Origin: Vibrio celticus
GTDB taxonomy: Bacteria; Pseudomonadota; Gammaproteobacteria; Enterobacterales; Vibrionaceae
Assembly (NCBI RefSeq): GCF_024347335.1
Contig: NZ_AP025464.1
Location: forward strand, 1,952,908 to 2,016,907
DNA: 64,000 bases
Direction of reading: 5' to 3'
A program made the position numbers and the translations under genes. The notes under the pieces are model-generated. The model searched no databases and was not told where the DNA came from. It saw only the letters and a program-made list of their open reading frames with translations. Shown in pieces: positions 17,239 to 26,357 of this stretch (position 1 is the stretch's first letter; each line of letters starts with the position of its first letter).

Positions 17239-18193
17239 GGCAGGTCTCCTTAGCGACAGTATTTCGCTGCCGTGATTGAGCCGCGATACAGAGCAACTCG
17301 AACATGATCGTCGCCCCTACAAGCGCGGTATTCCCTGTAGGATCGAAAGGTGGAGACACTTCAACCACATCCGCGCCAATAACGTTGACGTCTTGAAGAC
17401 CACGGATTAATTGCAGTGCTTCGATGGAGGTGAAGCCTCCCACCTCCGGTGTTCCCGTGCCCGGAGCAAAGGCGGGGTCGAGACAGTCCACATCAAAGGT
17501 AACGTAAGCCGGTGTATCGCCAATGGTCTGTTTTATCTGTTGCAGTATCCCTTCGACACCGAGCTCAACGCATTCATCCATATAGAGAACACGCATGCCC
17601 GTCTCATGGCTAAAGCGCCACATATCTTTATCATTTAGTGAGCCTCTGATACCGATTTGAATGGTTCTTTTCGGATCAATCAGGTTTTCTTCTACCGCGA
17701 TCTTAAATGGTGAACCATGATGAAACTTGGACCCGAAGTAATTGTCGCCTGTGTCACAATGGGCATCAAAATGGATGAGGGCTACCGGTCCGTCTTGTGC
17801 TAAAGCCCTTAAAATGGGCAATGAAATCGAGTGGTCACCTCCGGCAGCGATAGGCAGTGCACCTGAGGCTTTGATTTGCTTAAAAAATAACTCTATCGAC
17901 TGGTGAGCTTTGACTAACTCAAAAGGAGAGTCGGGAAGTACATCACCTACATCCGCAACTCGGCATAGCTCAAAAGGAGCGACCCCGGTTGCTTGATTGA
18001 TGATGCGCATTAAACTGGACTGGTTACGGATCTCACGCGGACCATGTCGAGTGCCTGTTCGGTTGGTCACACCCCCGTCAAATGGTACTCCGACTAGAGC
18101 AATATCGACATCTTGAAGGTCGGGGACATAGTCGCAACGCATAAATGTTGCGATACCACTATATCTTGGCAGCGTTTGGTTTGGATTAGGCAT
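17231..18193 (-). CDS. Ureohydrolase, guanidinobutyrase/guanidinopropionase-like
   Basis: A binuclear-manganese ureohydrolase that cleaves a guanidino group to urea plus an amine. The start at 18193 is set by AAGGAG six bases upstream; this gives 320 residues. Metal ligands in order: GGDH (His121), FDAHCD (Asp143, His145, Asp147) and FDVDCLD (Asp234, Asp236). The N-terminus RYSGIATFMR and the end VVEVSPPFDPTGNTALVGA look more like Pseudomonas guanidinopropionase/guanidinobutyrase than like arginase. It overlaps the upstream ureohydrolase by eight bases and the downstream permease by eight. Substrate not certain: 3-guanidinopropionate, 4-guanidinobutyrate or agmatine are possible. Confidence 0.82.
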   Translation of the reverse strand: MPNPNQTLPRYSGIATFMRCDYVPDLQDVDIALVGVPFDGGVTNRTGTRHGPREIRNQSSLMRIINQATGVAPFELCRVADVGDVLPDSPFELVKAHQSIELFFKQIKASGALPIAAGGDHSISLPILRALAQDGPVALIHFDAHCDTGDNYFGSKFHHGSPFKIAVEENLIDPKRTIQIGIRGSLNDKDMWRFSHETGMRVLYMDECVELGVEGILQQIKQTIGDTPAYVTFDVDCLDPAFAPGTGTPEVGGFTSIEALQLIRGLQDVNVIGADVVEVSPPFDPTGNTALVGATIMFELLCIAAQSRQRNTVAKETCHV

Positions 18194-19160
18194 GAGACTC
18201 TCCTTGGGACGCATAGTGTGATACATAACCAATCAGGTTCATCAACAGTTGAGCCGCGAGGGTCGCTGTGACCTCTGCCGGATCGTAAGGTGGTGAAACT
18301 TCGCAAAGATCAATACCCACAACCTCGGTGTGTTGGCAAAGTTGACGAAGAAATTCCAGTACCTCGTAATATTGAAACCCACCGTGGCTCGGGGTACCTG
18401 TTCCGGGAGCAATGGAGGGGTCGAAGCCATCAATATCGATAGTGATATAGCAAGCTTCCCCTTTGGGAATCGTCGCCAAGATATCCTCGATACTCGATTG
18501 ACGGAACTGGCGTACTGATAAAATGTTGGAACCAGCGTTTATGGCGTCCACATAGTCAGACTGACTCGAAGATGAAACATTACGAATGCCAAGTTGTGTT
18601 AGACCCGAGACATGTGGCATTTCTGAGGCTCTGCGCATGCAGTTTCCATGACCGTAGCGAACCCCATGCCGTTCATCGACAAAATCTAGATGAGCATCAA
18701 TTTGGACAATATGTATGGGTTTATGTCCACCATAAGCTGCTAGAACGGCGGCTGTAATAGCATGGTCGCCACCCAGTACCACCGGAATAGCCTTATTTGA
18801 CAGAATGGCTTTGACTTCATCTTGAATGTTATTCAGGCAGGTGTAAGTGTCGGTATGCACTATATCGACGTCACCGACGTCGACAATATTTACTTTGTCC
18901 TTGGCCAAAAATAGTGTATCGAGTTCGTGGTCATAAGCTCCGTGATGACCAAAAGAGAATAGGGTAGATGCTTGACGAATGGCTCTAGGACCAAAGCGCG
19001 CGCCGGAACGATACTGGCATCCCATATCGAAAGGTGCACCAATGACCGCGAAGTCGGCTTGATAGGCACTGCCTTGTTCAACAATCGGACTTTTAGCAAA
19101 GGTACAAAATCCGACAAACGGTAGGTTGAGTTTTGGTTTAGTACAAGCGTTAGGTTCCAT
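18186..19160 (-). CDS. Second ureohydrolase, agmatinase/arginase family
   Basis: 324 residues with the complete set of manganese ligands: GGDH (His133), IDAHLD (Asp155, His157, Asp159) and IDIDGFD (Asp242, Asp244). Its substrate loops differ strongly from the neighbouring ureohydrolase (for instance CQYRSGARFGPRAIRQAS near 48-65 and RYGHGNCMRR), so the two probably act on different guanidino compounds or form a hetero-oligomer. It is the second gene of the run after the binding protein. Exact substrate unknown; agmatinase, guanidinoacetase-like or related activity are alternatives. Confidence 0.8.
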   Translation of the reverse strand: MEPNACTKPKLNLPFVGFCTFAKSPIVEQGSAYQADFAVIGAPFDMGCQYRSGARFGPRAIRQASTLFSFGHHGAYDHELDTLFLAKDKVNIVDVGDVDIVHTDTYTCLNNIQDEVKAILSNKAIPVVLGGDHAITAAVLAAYGGHKPIHIVQIDAHLDFVDERHGVRYGHGNCMRRASEMPHVSGLTQLGIRNVSSSSQSDYVDAINAGSNILSVRQFRQSSIEDILATIPKGEACYITIDIDGFDPSIAPGTGTPSHGGFQYYEVLEFLRQLCQHTEVVGIDLCEVSPPYDPAEVTATLAAQLLMNLIGYVSHYASQGESHA

Positions 19161-19235
19161 CTAAGCCTCGGATGATCAATGCGGATATAACTAGCCTCCT
19201 TGATTCCTTGGAGGCTAGCGCGGATGTTTAAAGAA

Positions 19236-20087
19236 TTAGTTAATAGGCTGTGGAACCATACCTGTTGGTACGTCCATCGTGAAACCAAACCATTTTTGCT
19301 GCAGTTCGGCTAACTTGCCTCTTTTGTGAAGTTTTTCTATCCCGTCACTCATGAACTGGACAAGTGTTGCTGAGTCAGCATCTTTTCTGCCTACCCAACC
19401 GTAGTACGTTGCTGGACCAAAAGGAGGTTGCACGATTTCAAACATGTCTGGGCGCTCTTTGATAATCGGTGCAAGATTTGGAATCGCTTGTGGAACCACA
19501 TCGACGCGACGAGATGCAAGTGCGGCATAAGCTTCGTTGTAGTCGGTAAATTCTTTGATAGATTTGTACTTGTCGCCTTTTGGCGTTAATACCTCTTGTT
19601 CAAAAGTTTTAATCACACTTAGCTGAGCGGAACCCGCTTGAGTGCCCAGTACCATACCTGCCATATCTTCTGGGCTCTGAATACGGTCATCCCCTTTGCG
19701 TTTCAGCATAGCAACGGAAGCTGTTGAAATCGGGTATGTGAAAGAATAATTAGCCGCTCGATCTTTGGTTATAGTCAGAGATGTGGCGACAAAGTCGTAT
19801 CGGTTTGCGTTTAGTCCAGCCAAAATACCTTGGAAAGGCAAGTCCAGCTGTTTCAGTTTGACACCCGGTAGATCTTTAAGGATTTCATCAAGAACATCTT
19901 TGCCGTAACCGACGATCTTACCGTCTTGCAGCATTTCAAAGGGTGCGTAGCGAGCTTCAGTAGCAATGGTAATCTCGCCCTTTGCTTTGATCTCCGAGAG
20001 AAGGTCAGCATGAGCAGCGTCAGTGAATAGTGAACTAAGCAGTGTGGTGCCCAATAGTAGTGTTTTACTTGGTAATTGAACTTTCAT
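19236..20087 (-). CDS. Periplasmic amino-acid-type solute-binding protein
   Basis: Signal peptide MKVQLPSKTLLLGTTLLSSL ending in AHA before DLL, then a family-3 solute-binding domain (ITIATEARYAPFEM, GYGKDVLDEI, FVATSLTITKDRAANYSFT, LGTQAGS). 283 residues in total. It captures the ligand for the two permeases and ATPase encoded downstream. Glu/Asp residues in the ligand-contact segments would suit a cationic guanidino group, which is inference. First gene of the minus-strand operon, with GAGGGA before the ATG. The promoter lies in the divergent region shared with the LysR gene. Confidence 0.88.
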   Translation of the reverse strand: MKVQLPSKTLLLGTTLLSSLFTDAAHADLLSEIKAKGEITIATEARYAPFEMLQDGKIVGYGKDVLDEILKDLPGVKLKQLDLPFQGILAGLNANRYDFVATSLTITKDRAANYSFTYPISTASVAMLKRKGDDRIQSPEDMAGMVLGTQAGSAQLSVIKTFEQEVLTPKGDKYKSIKEFTDYNEAYAALASRRVDVVPQAIPNLAPIIKERPDMFEIVQPPFGPATYYGWVGRKDADSATLVQFMSDGIEKLHKRGKLAELQQKWFGFTMDVPTGMVPQPIN

Positions 20088-20535
20088 CTCGATCCCTCGT
20101 TATGATGATAGGTAGTTGCCATCTATATTGATTCAATTGCAAGATCGCTGACAAACGGTGATTACTAATCTGTATACATAAGAAGGTGTTATGCACCAGC
20201 TTGGGGATAAAGTGTGGTTTAAAATGCCACATATTTGTGCGTTTCTGTTTGGATATGACGTTTTGAGTTGAGAGTTCTGATTTGATGAAAACTACGCTGA
20301 CAAAGTGAGTTATAGGCCAGAACGTTGCTAGATGGCGGTTATGAATCGTTGTGAATAGTGGCATATATTCTGCAAAGGCTAGTGGGTATAAACATTATTA
20401 GTATGGATATAAGGCGACCGTTTCGTTACTGATACAGTTTGTTACTGATAAGGTGATGAAAATTGACCGCACTATACCTGAGTCGTTAAGAAGTTTGCTT
20501 GGTTGACAAGTTGAAAAGTTGATATGGAGGTCAAT
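20088..20535. promoter_or_regulatory. Divergent control region of the guanidino-acid/creatine cluster
   Basis: About 450 bases between the binding-protein operon (minus) and the LysR-creatinase operon (plus), where the LysR protein most likely binds. On the plus strand, TGGCATATATTCTGCA at 20359-20374 has the GG-N10-GC spacing of a sigma-54 promoter, although the -12 element is CTGC instead of TTGC. A GGTG-N5-CACC palindrome lies near 20187. No minus-strand promoter is clear. Confidence 0.45.
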
Positions 20536-21477
20536 GTGGCATTAAGACTCCCCCCCCTAGAAGCCTTGCGCTATTTTGAAGCGGCGGCGAGACATTTGAG
20601 TTTTACTCTCGCTGCGCAAGAGCTTTGCGTTTCGCAAAGTGCCGTGAGTCAAAAAGTAATTCAGCTAGAGCAACGTTTGAACTTTAAGTTGTTCGAACGC
20701 AAGCCAAGACAGTTAACGTTGACAATTAATGGCGAGCACTTGTATCTGTCTGTGCAATTAGCGCTGTTGCAAATCCGTGACACATTAAGCGATATTGACT
20801 CAAAAGATCAGATGACACGGTTAGAAGTTTACTGTATGCCGTCGTTTGCCAGCCGCTGGTTGATGCCGTGTTTAAGCAGCTTTTATCAAAATAACCCTAA
20901 GATTGATCTGCTTATCTCAGCCAGTTTTTCTGAGCCAAACTTTCGTAACGAAGATGTCGATATCGGTATATGTCATGGTGTCGGGGATCAACCTTCAATG
21001 GAACAAACCCTATTATTTCGTGATTACATTTACCCGGTTGCCAGTCCAAGCCTGCTCGCCAAATTGCCCTTGAGAACACCGGAAGATTTAAGAAAGACAG
21101 TGCTTCTTCATGACTCTTTACCGCAAGCGAAACTGTCCACCTCTTGGCAGCGTTGGTTTAGTGATCTTGGTGTAAGTCGAGTGGATTGCAATGCGGGTTA
21201 TAGTTTCAATCAGGCGGATTTGATTGTTCAAGCGGCGATCGATGGGCAAGGGGTGGCATTAGGGCGCCATAGTTTGGTCGCTCGAGATGTGGCCGCAGGG
21301 AAACTAGTGCCACTGTTTGGTCATGCGCTTGAAGATGATGGTGTTTACTTGGTTTGTTTGAAAAAGTTAACCAGTCGACCACAGATTCAACGTTTTTCCC
21401 ATTGGATGCGACAGCAAGCGAAAGAGTTTGAAACGCGCTATAGCGTGGATTCCATTCTTTCATATAAGCACAGATAA
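20536..21477 (+). CDS. LysR-family regulator, GcvA type
   Basis: Probable local regulator of the creatinase block. 313 residues: N-terminal winged helix (LEALRYFEAAARHLSFTLAA, then SQSAVSQKVIQLEQRL) and a substrate-binding domain beginning near residue 90. The frame has an ATG at 20524, but GGAGG lies after that codon and five bases before the GTG at 20536, so GTG is the likely start. It is divergent from the transporter/ureohydrolase operon and upstream of the creatinase gene, the classic position of a LysR activator that senses the pathway substrate. Confidence 0.85.
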   Translation: MALRLPPLEALRYFEAAARHLSFTLAAQELCVSQSAVSQKVIQLEQRLNFKLFERKPRQLTLTINGEHLYLSVQLALLQIRDTLSDIDSKDQMTRLEVYCMPSFASRWLMPCLSSFYQNNPKIDLLISASFSEPNFRNEDVDIGICHGVGDQPSMEQTLLFRDYIYPVASPSLLAKLPLRTPEDLRKTVLLHDSLPQAKLSTSWQRWFSDLGVSRVDCNAGYSFNQADLIVQAAIDGQGVALGRHSLVARDVAAGKLVPLFGHALEDDGVYLVCLKKLTSRPQIQRFSHWMRQQAKEFETRYSVDSILSYKHR

Positions 21478-21562
21478 TACCGGCATTACGATTCACTGTT
21501 TGTCCCTATACGGAAATTACAACAAGATAATTACCGTGCAAATCAGTAAAGGGACAGATGTC

Positions 21563-22765
21563 ATGCAAGATATATTGGAAATCAGAAACGGTGAAAAGGT
21601 CAAAGGGACTTTTTCTTCTTTGGAGATGTTAACAAGGCTCGCGACCTTGCGTGAGCTATTGGCAGATCAACAATTGGATGCGGTGGTTTTTACGTCCATT
21701 CAAAACATCAATTACTACAGTGACTTTTTATACACTTCTTTTGGGCGCCCTTATGCGCTCGTTGTAACGCAAGACCGCTCGGTGACAATTTCAGCCAATA
21801 TCGATGCGGGTCAACCGTATCGCCGTAGTATTGGAGACAATTTGGTATACACCGATTGGAAACAAGATAATTATTATCGAGCGATCAAAAATGTGTTGCC
21901 TAACCCAAAAACCGTCGCTATAGAAGCCGATCACTTGACCTTGATGGCGAAGCAAAAATTCGCAGATCTCTACCCACAAGCCAGCTTTTACGATATCAGT
22001 GGCGATGTGATGGCAAAGAGAATGGTTAAGAGTTCGGAAGAAATCGAACTGATCAAACATGGCGCTCGCATCGCGGACATCGGTGGAGCCGCTTGTGTCG
22101 AAGCGATTAAAGAAAATGTGCCAGAATTCGAAGTAGCGATTGCAGCCAATAATGCCATGACGCGCGCAATTGCCGAGACGTTTCCCCACATTGAGTTGCG
22201 AGATACGTGGACTTGGTTTCAGTCTGGGATTAATACCGATGGAGCACACAATCCGCTCACTACTCGTCGCTTGCAGTCGGGTGATATTTTGAGTCTAAAT
22301 TGCTTTCCTATGATAGCAGGTTACTACACCGCTCTGGAACGTACCCTTTTCTTGAATCACTGCGATGATGAGCAACTGAAAATATGGCAAATAAATTGTG
22401 AAGTGCATCGAAAAGGTATTGAGCTTATCAAGCCGGGCGCAAAGTGTTGCGATATTGCCGCCGAATTAAATGAAATCTATCGTGGTTATGGGTTGCTTGA
22501 TTATAGAACCTTTGGCTATGGTCACTCGTTTGGTGTCTTAAGTCATTACTATGGACGCGAAGCTGGACTGGAACTACGAGAAGACATAGAGACCGTTTTA
22601 CAGCCGGGGATGGTGGTGTCTATGGAGCCGATGCTGATGATTCCTGATCACTTAGCGGGAGCGGGAGGTTATAGAGAGCATGATATTTTGGTTGTCAATG
22701 AACAAGGTAGCGAAAATATCACAGGCTTTAAATTTGGTCCTGAACACAACATTGTTGGCGCATGA
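21563..22765 (+). CDS. Creatinase (creatine amidinohydrolase)
   Basis: Hydrolyses creatine to sarcosine and urea (EC 3.5.3.3); a metal-free member of the M24 pita-bread fold. Recognition is strong: long blocks match Pseudomonas putida creatinase, including NINYYSDFLYTSFGRPYALV (Arg62 equals the carboxylate-binding Arg64), DTWTWFQSGINTDGAHNP (His229 equals catalytic His232), FGYGHSFG and SHYYGREAGLELRED with the second substrate arginine. The length of 400 residues is close to the 403 of the Pseudomonas enzyme. A longer frame exists, but AAAGGGA eight bases before ATG 21563 sets this start. No sarcosine oxidase gene is in the window. It overlaps the next gene by four bases. Confidence 0.92.
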   Translation: MQDILEIRNGEKVKGTFSSLEMLTRLATLRELLADQQLDAVVFTSIQNINYYSDFLYTSFGRPYALVVTQDRSVTISANIDAGQPYRRSIGDNLVYTDWKQDNYYRAIKNVLPNPKTVAIEADHLTLMAKQKFADLYPQASFYDISGDVMAKRMVKSSEEIELIKHGARIADIGGAACVEAIKENVPEFEVAIAANNAMTRAIAETFPHIELRDTWTWFQSGINTDGAHNPLTTRRLQSGDILSLNCFPMIAGYYTALERTLFLNHCDDEQLKIWQINCEVHRKGIELIKPGAKCCDIAAELNEIYRGYGLLDYRTFGYGHSFGVLSHYYGREAGLELREDIETVLQPGMVVSMEPMLMIPDHLAGAGGYREHDILVVNEQGSENITGFKFGPEHNIVGA

Positions 22766-23640
22766 TGAAGCGCTATCTTGGACTGTTTGCCGCTTTGTTA
22801 ACCATTGTCATGTGGTCATCTTTAGCGGCATTGACGCTTTCAGTGAATCATTTGCCCCCCCTATGTACAGTGGGTATCGTGCTCATCATCGCTTCGATTC
22901 CAGGGTTAAAGCATTATCGAACATGGCGTTTGCCTATCAAAGATTGGCTTAAAGCGATCATCGGTATGTTTGGCTACCACTATCTGCTGTTTGATGCATT
23001 TAGCCGAGCCCCAGCGATAGAAGTGAACATGATTCAGTATCTTTGGCCACTGTTTATTGTGTTGGGAACCCCTTTGTTTGGTGGTCAAAAATTGAATGTT
23101 GGCCATGTTTTGGGGGCAGGGCTCTCTTTCGTTGCTATTTTAATGGTGATGAACAATCAACAATCAAAGATAAGTAGCGAGCATTGGCTAGGTTACCTCG
23201 AAGCGTTATGTGCAGCGCTTTTATGGGCACATTATACGTTGACTAATTGCCACAACGATAGGATGTCTAGCTCGGCGGTTGCGGCTATTTGCTTGATGTC
23301 CGGATTGTTGTCACTTGGGGTATTTGTGATGACAATGGATCAGATCCCGCCAATTCAATTAAGTGATTGGGTCTCATTACTGTTGTTAGGCTTAGGACCT
23401 ATGGGCTTGAGTTTTTACAGTTGGGATTATGCGATGCGTCACGGTGATCCAAGGTTTATTGGCTCGTTGACTTACCTCACGCCATTGCTATCCATGATGC
23501 TGTTGGCGGTTGCATTTAATTCGGTCACACTCTCTTCGTTACACTTGATTGCTTTGTTGACGATCATTTTGGGAGCCAGTTTAGGGAAATTATGGCCAAA
23601 GTTTATGGATCGCAATCGAACACTCTATGACGTTAACTAG
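22762..23640 (+). CDS. EamA/DMT transporter linked to creatinase
   Basis: A ten-helix inner-membrane transporter of 292 residues with two EamA repeats, starting inside the creatinase stop (ATGA overlap), hence co-translated. It could export a product such as sarcosine or an amino acid, or balance uptake; no substrate motif allows a choice. Weak similarity in layout to YddG-type aromatic exporters. The last base of its stop codon is the first base of an insertion sequence, but the uninterrupted site would read the same stop, so the protein is intact. Confidence 0.82.
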   Translation: MMKRYLGLFAALLTIVMWSSLAALTLSVNHLPPLCTVGIVLIIASIPGLKHYRTWRLPIKDWLKAIIGMFGYHYLLFDAFSRAPAIEVNMIQYLWPLFIVLGTPLFGGQKLNVGHVLGAGLSFVAILMVMNNQQSKISSEHWLGYLEALCAALLWAHYTLTNCHNDRMSSSAVAAICLMSGLLSLGVFVMTMDQIPPIQLSDWVSLLLLGLGPMGLSFYSWDYAMRHGDPRFIGSLTYLTPLLSMMLLAVAFNSVTLSSLHLIALLTIILGASLGKLWPKFMDRNRTLYDVN

Positions 23641-24522
23641 GGCGTGTTGATCTTTGCTGTACATTTCGCGTTCAACAATACATCGGTAGCCACATTAACA
23701 TGAATGCCAGCGATAACATGCTGGCATAATTCCTTTCTAGCTTGTCATATCTACTTGAAATAGCTCGATAATGCTTAATTCTCCCAAAGGCATTTTCGAC
23801 CAAGTGACGATACTTGTATAAACACCAATCCATACTGTCTTTGTCTATATCTTGTCCGTAATTGCGTTTAGCAATTACCGTTTCTCCGCCACGTTCCTTA
23901 ACAAAAATACGGAAAGGTTCGCTGTCATATCCTTTATCACAAACGATGGTATTAACTTCATCGAGTTGCTCAACTAAGCTTTCGGCATGCACTATATCGT
24001 GGCGTTGTCCCTCTGATAAATCAAAGCAAATCGGCAGGCCACCACTATCTACGGCTAAGTGAATTTTGGTTGAGTTGCCCCCGCGACTTTTTCCTATTTG
24101 CTCTGAACTTTCAGTAGCTGCACCTGTACTATGCTGATGTGCTCTAACTATAGAGCCATCAAGAAATACCCATTCAAAATCAGCCATGTTAGATAAGCTT
24201 TTGAAAAGATTATCTAAAATCCCTTTCTTTGACCAAAGATTAAATCGTCTGTAAACGGTACTCCACTCTCCGAACTCAGAGGGTAGATCTCGCCAAGGAA
24301 TACCTGTTCTCATTCGATAAAGTATTCCTTCAAATGTCATTCGATGTTCAGTTTTATCGTAAATACGACCTGTACTTTTCATAACTTGGAGTAGCAGTTC
24401 CCAGCGAATATCAGTTAGCATTGTTCTTGGCATGGTATTGGTTATGGTTTTACTTTTGGCGAAGCAAATTATAACTCTTTACCATGCTGTTCAAAAAACA
24501 CTCACGAAAGATCAACACGCCC
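23640..24522 (-). mobile_element. IS5-family insertion sequence, IS427-like
   Basis: 883-base element with terminal inverted repeats GGGCGTGTTGATCTTT (left) and its complement at the right end, flanked on both sides by TA, a two-base target duplication typical of the IS427 group. One transposase gene reads on the minus strand. The ends and frame are intact, so it may still be active. Confidence 0.85.
23672..24433 (-). CDS. IS5-family transposase
   Basis: 253-residue DDE transposase. The N-terminal region (TFEGILYRMRTGIPWRDLP) is the DUF4096-type helix-turn-helix part. The catalytic residues are visible in FLDGSIVRAH (first Asp), VCDKGYDSE (second Asp) and VENAFGRIKHYR (Glu). Single uninterrupted frame, no programmed frameshift needed. 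It occupies nearly the whole element between the inverted repeats. Confidence 0.88.
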   Translation of the reverse strand: MPRTMLTDIRWELLLQVMKSTGRIYDKTEHRMTFEGILYRMRTGIPWRDLPSEFGEWSTVYRRFNLWSKKGILDNLFKSLSNMADFEWVFLDGSIVRAHQHSTGAATESSEQIGKSRGGNSTKIHLAVDSGGLPICFDLSEGQRHDIVHAESLVEQLDEVNTIVCDKGYDSEPFRIFVKERGGETVIAKRNYGQDIDKDSMDWCLYKYRHLVENAFGRIKHYRAISSRYDKLERNYASMLSLAFMLMWLPMYC

Positions 24523-24575
24523 TAGTGTGCTTTCGACTTGGGTTATAAACTGACCACTTTCGGTGCCTTAATGGG

Positions 24576-25032
24576 TTATGAAACTAATAACACTGGTCCA
24601 TCACTGTAGTAATCATGTCCATTGTTGAGAGCGATTGGTTTGGCTAAGGCCAGTCGCTCCGCATCCCATAATGTATTTATGCTCATTATACTCTCTTTCA
24701 ACTGGTCTCTTCCTCCGTCCACGTTTGGGTCGTTGCTGTGGAGTATGGTAATGATGCCGTTGTATGGGATCACCGTTAAGCCATTATCATAGCTAATCGC
24801 TACCCAACCAGACAGTTTGGCCGCTATTGATGTCTTGGCCTGAGTTCCACCAACGAATATGAGAGCGATGAGTTAGCGAGCCAGCTTGTTGAAATGCCAT
24901 GTCTTGGGGAAGACCATCTCAATGCAAATCGGAAACTGGCGGGGTTTTCTCCTTCAACAGTTTAATGCAGTCCCCAAATGAGAGTTGCCCATGAGTAAAG
25001 GTTCGGTTTTCAATCCAACCCAATGCGTTCAT
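24576..25032 (-). pseudogene. Degraded LssY C-terminal-domain gene (remnant)
   Basis: The minus strand encodes scattered blocks in more than one frame, separated by stops: ALGWIENRTFTHGQLSFGD, then DMAFQQAGSLTHRSHIRWW, VWLGSD and, in a shifted frame, TILHSNDPNVDGGRDQL. These blocks and their order (a DxAFQ...RHHxRxW...VWxGS...HxxDPxxDxxRDxL pattern) recall the LssY C-terminal family. At least two stop codons and one frameshift break it. It is the relic on the far side of the creatinase block. Assignment from pattern memory only. Confidence 0.45.
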
Positions 25033-25432
25033 CAGTGATCACAGTAGCGTGTTGGTTTGCTCAAGTCACCATTGGACAAAAGCAACTTAGAGCATTTGGT
25101 TTACATTAGTGCTTTACCATTACAACGATTATGGAAAATTGCAATACCACATTTCAACGGCCTAATTACAAAACATCTAACAAACCGGTGGCCATTCACT
25201 CTGAGCCTTAACAATACGCTACCGCCTCCCCCCTAAAGATGCCACTTTCTGCATACCTATTCCAATCTGACGAGTCACAAAAAACAAGGCCTACATGAGA
25301 CAAACACACAAGCCGAGACTGCTTGGTCACACAGTAAGTCTTCATTATTGGCAACTATCACTAACGGTACTACATTGAAACACGGTGCCGAAATCGAACG
25401 GCTAAGCCCCTCGCCTTAAAGGAGATCATTCA
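25033..25432. other. Intergenic stretch without recognisable genes
   Basis: About 400 bases, moderately GC-rich at 25225-25240. No coding frame of note and no integron recombination site. A good ribosome site (AAAGGAG) for the next gene is at its end. Confidence 0.4.
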
Positions 25433-26263
25433 ATGGAACCTTCAACGTTTGCCAAAAAGACATGGAAAAGACTTCAACAACAAATCATGCAAAGCCATGA
25501 GCAAATATCAAATAGACTCAATAACTCGACTAACCCAAACGCCTTCATCGCCTTTCTAACCCAACAAAAAGAGGTCAGCAACCACTTTGAGTTGGCCGGT
25601 AGCAAAGATAAATACGGCATCTATGGCAAACTGTTGATAGGAAAATGCCTGTATGCGGAAAAGGGCAGGCTCTACATCGAAAACGTCTACTATCCGCTAT
25701 CCAAGAAGCGCTTTGGTGACCGGATCGCTATCGATGCCATCGACACCTACTCAGGCCACTATATAGAGCGGTTGATTGACCGAAAAGGGATCAAAACCTT
25801 GTCGGCGTTAAAAGCAGAAATCGCCGAGCAATATGCTCGCTATAAGGAAGCGGGGTTTGCTCAGCAATATGGCGTAATGGACGTCGACAGTGATTTTATC
25901 ATTGTCTACCGAGACATGGTGGTGTTTAGCGAAGGCGAAGTCGACGAGGACAATGAAGCACGCATCGTCAGGAAGTCCTTCATTACTCAAAAGGAGTTCA
26001 AGGGTAACAACCAAGAAATCATTAACTTTGTGCTCAACTGTTTAGACGTTGAAGCCTGCTTGTTGACCACGCATGCCCTACCGGAAAGCCAAACTGAAGC
26101 CATAAACGTCATAGAAGACACCTTCAAGCGCATCACCAACTACAAAGAACAGATAGAAACCGTTACCGGGGAAGCGCCGCCAATGAGCGGCTTTAAAGTA
26201 GACCACAAACAAATTCGTCTGTTTGAAAAATACCTCAGAAAGTACGACCCGCGGATGAACTAG
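25433..26263 (+). CDS. Orphan hypothetical protein, 276 aa
   Basis: A soluble, charged protein without signal peptide or membrane helix. The middle contains a block IDAIDTYSGHYIERLIDRKG, where SGHYIERLIDR resembles short catalytic or nucleotide-binding His/Arg segments, but I recognise no family. The C-terminal third is mixed helical with many Lys. It has an ATG start with AAAGGAG upstream and codon use slightly richer in AAC/ACC than its neighbours. It sits alone between a pseudogene zone and the OmpA-like gene, consistent with an acquired gene. Function unknown. Confidence 0.6.
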   Translation: MEPSTFAKKTWKRLQQQIMQSHEQISNRLNNSTNPNAFIAFLTQQKEVSNHFELAGSKDKYGIYGKLLIGKCLYAEKGRLYIENVYYPLSKKRFGDRIAIDAIDTYSGHYIERLIDRKGIKTLSALKAEIAEQYARYKEAGFAQQYGVMDVDSDFIIVYRDMVVFSEGEVDEDNEARIVRKSFITQKEFKGNNQEIINFVLNCLDVEACLLTTHALPESQTEAINVIEDTFKRITNYKEQIETVTGEAPPMSGFKVDHKQIRLFEKYLRKYDPRMN

Positions 26264-26357
26264 ACGGCACTGAACGAAACGATAAAAGCGTCCCAATACA
26301 TAAATGGACATAAACGTTTCAGCGTCTTCGCTAAATTAATAAATTATGAATAACTAC

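Noticed and set aside
20187..20199. GGTG-N5-CACC palindrome as an NtrC site
   Set aside because: The half-sites point the wrong way compared with TGCAC...GTGCA; it may be a LysR-related element but cannot be assigned.
25033..25432. Integron attC-like sequence (AACAAACCGGTGG region)
   Set aside because: No complementary RYYYAAC/GTTRRRY pair or hairpin of the right size was found.
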